A model generated the notes under the pieces. The model made no database searches. It saw only the letters and a program-made list of their open reading frames with translations, and had not been told where the DNA came from. Of a stretch of DNA of 64,000 nucleotides, positions 63,355 to 64,000 are shown piece after piece. The stretch is taken from positions 62,001-126,000 of the forward strand of contig CAVTTR010000003.1 of assembly GCA_963737745.1 (NCBI GenBank). The letters are read 5' to 3'. Within the stretch, counting starts at the first letter, position 1. The number at the start of each line of letters is the position of its first letter. The position numbers were made by a program, and so were the translations under genes. The stretch is from Bog-473 sp963737745. GTDB lineage: Bacteria > Actinomycetota > Acidimicrobiia > Acidimicrobiales > RAAP-2.

Positions 63355-64000
63355 CTATTGCGGACCCGCATCGTGCTTGCGGCCCTCGAGGAGCTCCCGC
63401 TTGGTCGCGAGCTGGCGCAACACCGAGCACAGCACCACCCGGGTGTCGGCCGGGTCGATGACCTCGTCCACCAACCCCCGCTCCGAGGCGGGCCACGGGT
63501 TCAAGAACGCCTCCTCGTATCCCGATTCTCGGTCCGCCCGCTCAGCGGCGTCGATGCCCCGATGAAGGATCTGCACGGCCCCCGAAGCCCCCATGACCGC
63601 AATCTCTGCCGCCGGCCAGGCCAGGCAGATGTCGTTGCCGATCCCGCGCGAGTCCATCACGATGTACGCCCCTCCGAACGCCTTGCGCAATATGAGGCAG
63701 ATCCGGGGCACAGTCGCCTGGGCGTAGGCAAAGGCGAGCTCGGCCCCGTGACGGATCATGCCCCGCCATTCGAGGTCCTTGCCAGGCAAAAAACCGGGTG
63801 TGTCTACCAGGCTCACGATGGGCAAGTTGAACGAGTCGCAAAACCGGACGAAGCGCGCTGCTTTTTGGGAAGCCGCTATATCGAGCGTGCCGGCGAGGAT
63901 TCGGGGCTGGTTTGCCACGATCCCCACCGCCAGACCGCCGATATGACAGAGACCAGTGACAATCTGCCCGGCCCAACGGGGCCATAGCTCCATGAACTCC
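63355..64000 (-). CDS. Acyl-CoA carboxylase carboxyltransferase (beta) subunit, cut by the right window edge
   Basis: The C-terminal part of a carboxyltransferase such as the propionyl-/acetyl-CoA carboxylase beta subunit. Visible features are GGLAVGIVANQPRILAGTLD, the ARFVRFCDSFNLPIVSLVDTPGF block, RKAFGGAYIVMDSRGIGND, AWPAAEIAVMGASGAVQI and the final GLVDEVIDPADTR. It transfers carboxyl from biotin to an acyl-CoA. The start is beyond the edge. The acyl substrate (acetyl or propionyl) cannot be read from this part. Confidence 0.9.
   Translation of the reverse strand, partial: EFMELWPRWAGQIVTGLCHIGGLAVGIVANQPRILAGTLDIAASQKAARFVRFCDSFNLPIVSLVDTPGFLPGKDLEWRGMIRHGAELAFAYAQATVPRICLILRKAFGGAYIVMDSRGIGNDICLAWPAAEIAVMGASGAVQILHRGIDAAERADRESGYEEAFLNPWPASERGLVDEVIDPADTRVVLCSVLRQLATKRELLEGRKHDAGPQ

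Overview
The window is a 64 kb piece of a high-GC actinobacterial chromosome. Evidence for this is the fused four-function 2-oxoglutarate enzyme Kgd (typical of Actinomycetota), the F420 biosynthesis gene cofC, a PafB/PafC-like pair of WYL regulators, a LysM-BTAD membrane regulator, H1-like Lys/Ala-rich proteins, and many GTG and TTG starts. The gene mix suggests the class Acidimicrobiia or a relative, but this is an inference and no species can be named.

Layout. 1-4.5 kb: a minus-strand cluster with an adenylate-forming ligase (cut by the window edge), a VOC protein, a phosphosulfolactate synthase (ComA) homologue, a histidine phosphatase and a D-2-hydroxyacid dehydrogenase. Together they could form an undescribed sulfonate pathway. 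4.5-7.9 kb: an ECF42-type sigma factor with its YciI/DGPF partner, three small proteins broken by frameshifts, and an ArsR repressor with a palindromic operator candidate. 8.0-9.4 kb: msrB-msrA and a small protein. 9.8-14.8 kb: a polysaccharide-type locus (GT2, DUF2264, phytanoyl-CoA dioxygenase-like, GT4). 14.9-17.9 kb: a small decayed island bounded by an intact tRNA-Val and a copy of that tRNA's 3' half. 18.1-25.1 kb: inositol-phosphatase-like enzyme, then mostly unknown genes: a lipoprotein, a sigma-like HTH protein, a Thr-rich membrane-anchored protein and a LysM-BTAD membrane regulator. An IS30 remnant follows. 25.7-29.3 kb: Ddl, membrane-anchored MurF-like ligase and an alpha/beta hydrolase. 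29.6-34.2 kb: a short UvrD-like helicase, an FAD-linked 2-hydroxyacid oxidase and a ThDP enzyme, overlapping by 4 nt. 34.2-40.6 kb: kgd, a NYN-H1-S1 protein, fabZ and xthA as one tight minus-strand operon. 40.7-47.8 kb: a hydrolase and a full oligopeptide-type ABC transporter split over both strands. 47.8-56.0 kb: rnhB, small proteins, acyl-CoA synthetase, GH38 alpha-mannosidase, gpsA, cofC and a PIG-L deacetylase. 56.1-60 kb: an H1-like repeat protein, then a VirD4/TraG coupling protein and a MobF relaxase (mobilisation module). 60-64 kb: the WYL pair, a CtaG-like protein, a small protein and an acyl-CoA carboxylase beta subunit cut by the edge.

A caution runs through the whole window. At least fifteen genes, including normally essential ones (fabZ, ddl) and conserved motifs (UvrD motif VI), are broken by single-base shifts, nearly all of them one extra base. 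This looks like insertion errors in the sequence more than biology. Those genes are given as whole genes over both frames, with the break position stated.
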